The translations under genes were made by a program, and so were the position numbers. 5,756 nucleotides of DNA from positions 1 to 5,756 of the forward strand of contig JAUHWJ010000153.1 of the NCBI GenBank assembly GCA_030424705.1, written 5' to 3'. The stretch is from Alphaproteobacteria bacterium. GTDB lineage: Bacteria; Pseudomonadota; Alphaproteobacteria; Rhodobacterales; Rhodobacteraceae. Shown here in pieces: positions 4,769 through 5,756 of the stretch (its first letter is position 1; each line of letters opens with the position of its first letter). Below the pieces are notes generated by a model, which did no database searches, was not told the origin of the DNA, and saw nothing but the letters and a program-made list of their open reading frames with translations.

Positions 4769-5756
4769 TGGATCCCGTCGTTCTCAACACCCTGGAAGTG
4801 ATCCTGAACGGGCTGATGGCCGGGGTGATGTATTCGCTCGTCGCGCTCGGCTTCGTGCTGATCTTCAAGTCCTCCGGCATCTTCAACTATGCGCAGGGCG
4901 TGATGGCGCTCTTCGCGGCGCTGACGCTGGTGGGGTTGCAGACGGGGCAGGTGCCTTTCTCCCATCTCATCAACGCGATCTTCGGGACGCAGCTGCATCA
5001 TTTCGGCTGGGAGCTGCCCTCGATCCTCGCCATTCTCGGCTCGATGGCGGTGATGATCCTCTTCGCCTTCCTCGTGGAGCGATACATCCTCAAGCATCTG
5101 GTGAACCAGGAGCCGATCATCCTCTTCATGGCCACGATCGGCCTCGCCTTCTTCATGGAGGGGTTCGGGGACCTGATGTGGGGCGCGGACATCAAGAAGC
5201 TCGATGTCGGCCTGCCGCAGGGCGGCTCCTTCTGGCTCGAAGAGCAGACGATGGGCTGGGCCTCGGAAGGCTCCGACTATTACGGCATGTATATCGACCT
5301 CCTCGACGTCTGGGCGACGATGATCGCGGTGGCGCTGGTGATCGCGCTCACGCTCTTCTCGCAATACACCAAGACGGGCCGCGCGCTGCGGGCGGTGGCG
5401 GACGATCATCAGGCGGCGCTCTCCGTCGGCATCTCGCTCCGCGCGATCTGGGTGATCGTCTGGGCCATCGCGGGGTTCGTGGCGCTGGTGGCGGGGATCA
5501 TGTGGGGCGCGAAGCTCGGCGTGCAGTTCTCCCTCTCGCTCATCGCGCTGAAGGCGCTGCCGGTGCTGATGCTCGGCGGCTTCACCTCGATCCCCGGCGC
5601 GATCGTCGGCGGGCTGATCATCGGGGTGGGGGAGAAGCTCTTCGAGTTCTCCATCGGCCCGATGATCGGCGGCGCGACGGAGAACTGGTTCGCCTACATG
5701 CTGGCGCTCCTCTTCCTCGTCTTCCGCCCGCAGGGGCTCTTCGGCGACAAGATCAT
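4768..5756 (+). CDS. ABC transporter membrane permease, LivH-like (HAAT family), 3' end cut by window
   Basis: From the ATG at 4768, which overlaps the previous stop by 1 bp, the frame stays open to the window end, giving 329 complete codons. It is one of the two membrane subunits of a HAAT importer. Several hydrophobic helices are evident, roughly at residues 10-33, 42-60, 84-105, 117-137, 178-199, 225-247, 255-292 and 305-320. The cytoplasmic coupling loop is GRALRAVADDHQAALSVGI (about 204-222), the EAA-like loop that contacts the ATPase. RPQGLFG at 320-326 is the characteristic end of LivH-type permeases, so only a few codons and the stop should be missing. At 329 or more residues it is longer than E. 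coli LivH (308), through larger loops near residues 60-83 and 145-178. The next genes to the right would be expected to encode LivM-, LivF- and binding-protein-like subunits. Confidence 0.93.
   Translation, partial: MDPVVLNTLEVILNGLMAGVMYSLVALGFVLIFKSSGIFNYAQGVMALFAALTLVGLQTGQVPFSHLINAIFGTQLHHFGWELPSILAILGSMAVMILFAFLVERYILKHLVNQEPIILFMATIGLAFFMEGFGDLMWGADIKKLDVGLPQGGSFWLEEQTMGWASEGSDYYGMYIDLLDVWATMIAVALVIALTLFSQYTKTGRALRAVADDHQAALSVGISLRAIWVIVWAIAGFVALVAGIMWGAKLGVQFSLSLIALKALPVLMLGGFTSIPGAIVGGLIIGVGEKLFEFSIGPMIGGATENWFAYMLALLFLVFRPQGLFGDKI

Noticed and set aside
1..5756. CRISPR arrays, tRNA/rRNA genes, insertion sequences or attachment sites
   Set aside because: I saw no regularly spaced repeats, no tRNA-like cloverleaf, no transposase motifs and no terminal inverted repeats. 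Gene content and composition are uniform.

Overview
The window is very GC-rich, with a strong G/C bias at third codon positions. It is fully consistent with a high-GC alphaproteobacterium, most plausibly Rhodobacterales or a related group. That placement is an inference from base composition, the gene families and the style of the small-heat-shock leader; no phylogenetic marker is present. All genes supported here lie on the + strand.

Bases 1-481 hold the 3' part of a secreted-type trypsin-like serine peptidase; its start and catalytic His lie outside the window. Bases 482-776 have no gene but are rich in regulatory structure: two GC hairpins (573-590 and 597-619), a plausible heat-shock sigma factor (RpoH) promoter (648-675), and then a leader of about 95 nt with three consecutive hairpins. 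The last hairpin sequesters the Shine-Dalgarno sequence through a U(U/C)GCU-type anti-SD with one bulged G, the hallmark of a ROSE RNA thermometer. It leads directly into an IbpA-class small heat-shock protein (777-1247), which ends at a strong hairpin terminator (1275-1301). This is a self-contained heat-shock unit: likely sigma-32-type transcription, temperature-gated translation and a holdase chaperone product.

Bases 1302-1471 are a second intergenic region with an 18-bp near-palindrome and a pair of direct repeats, both candidate operators for the operon that follows. That operon is tightly packed, with overlaps of 4, 8 and 1 bp: a TTG-started long-chain-type acyl-CoA synthetase (1472-3436), a LivG-type ABC ATPase (3433-4251), a small unrecognised secreted protein with two cysteines (4244-4768), and a LivH-type membrane permease (4768 to the window end, truncated a few codons before its expected stop). 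A second permease (LivM-like), a second ATPase (LivF-like) and a periplasmic binding protein would be expected to the right but cannot be seen.

The operon reads as a branched-chain-amino-acid-family (HAAT) ABC importer physically coupled to a CoA ligase. The simplest inference is uptake of a carboxylic acid (fatty, aromatic or other) followed by immediate activation to its CoA thioester, rather than amino acid transport. The small periplasmic protein between the ATPase and permease genes is the least explained component and the best candidate for something undescribed.
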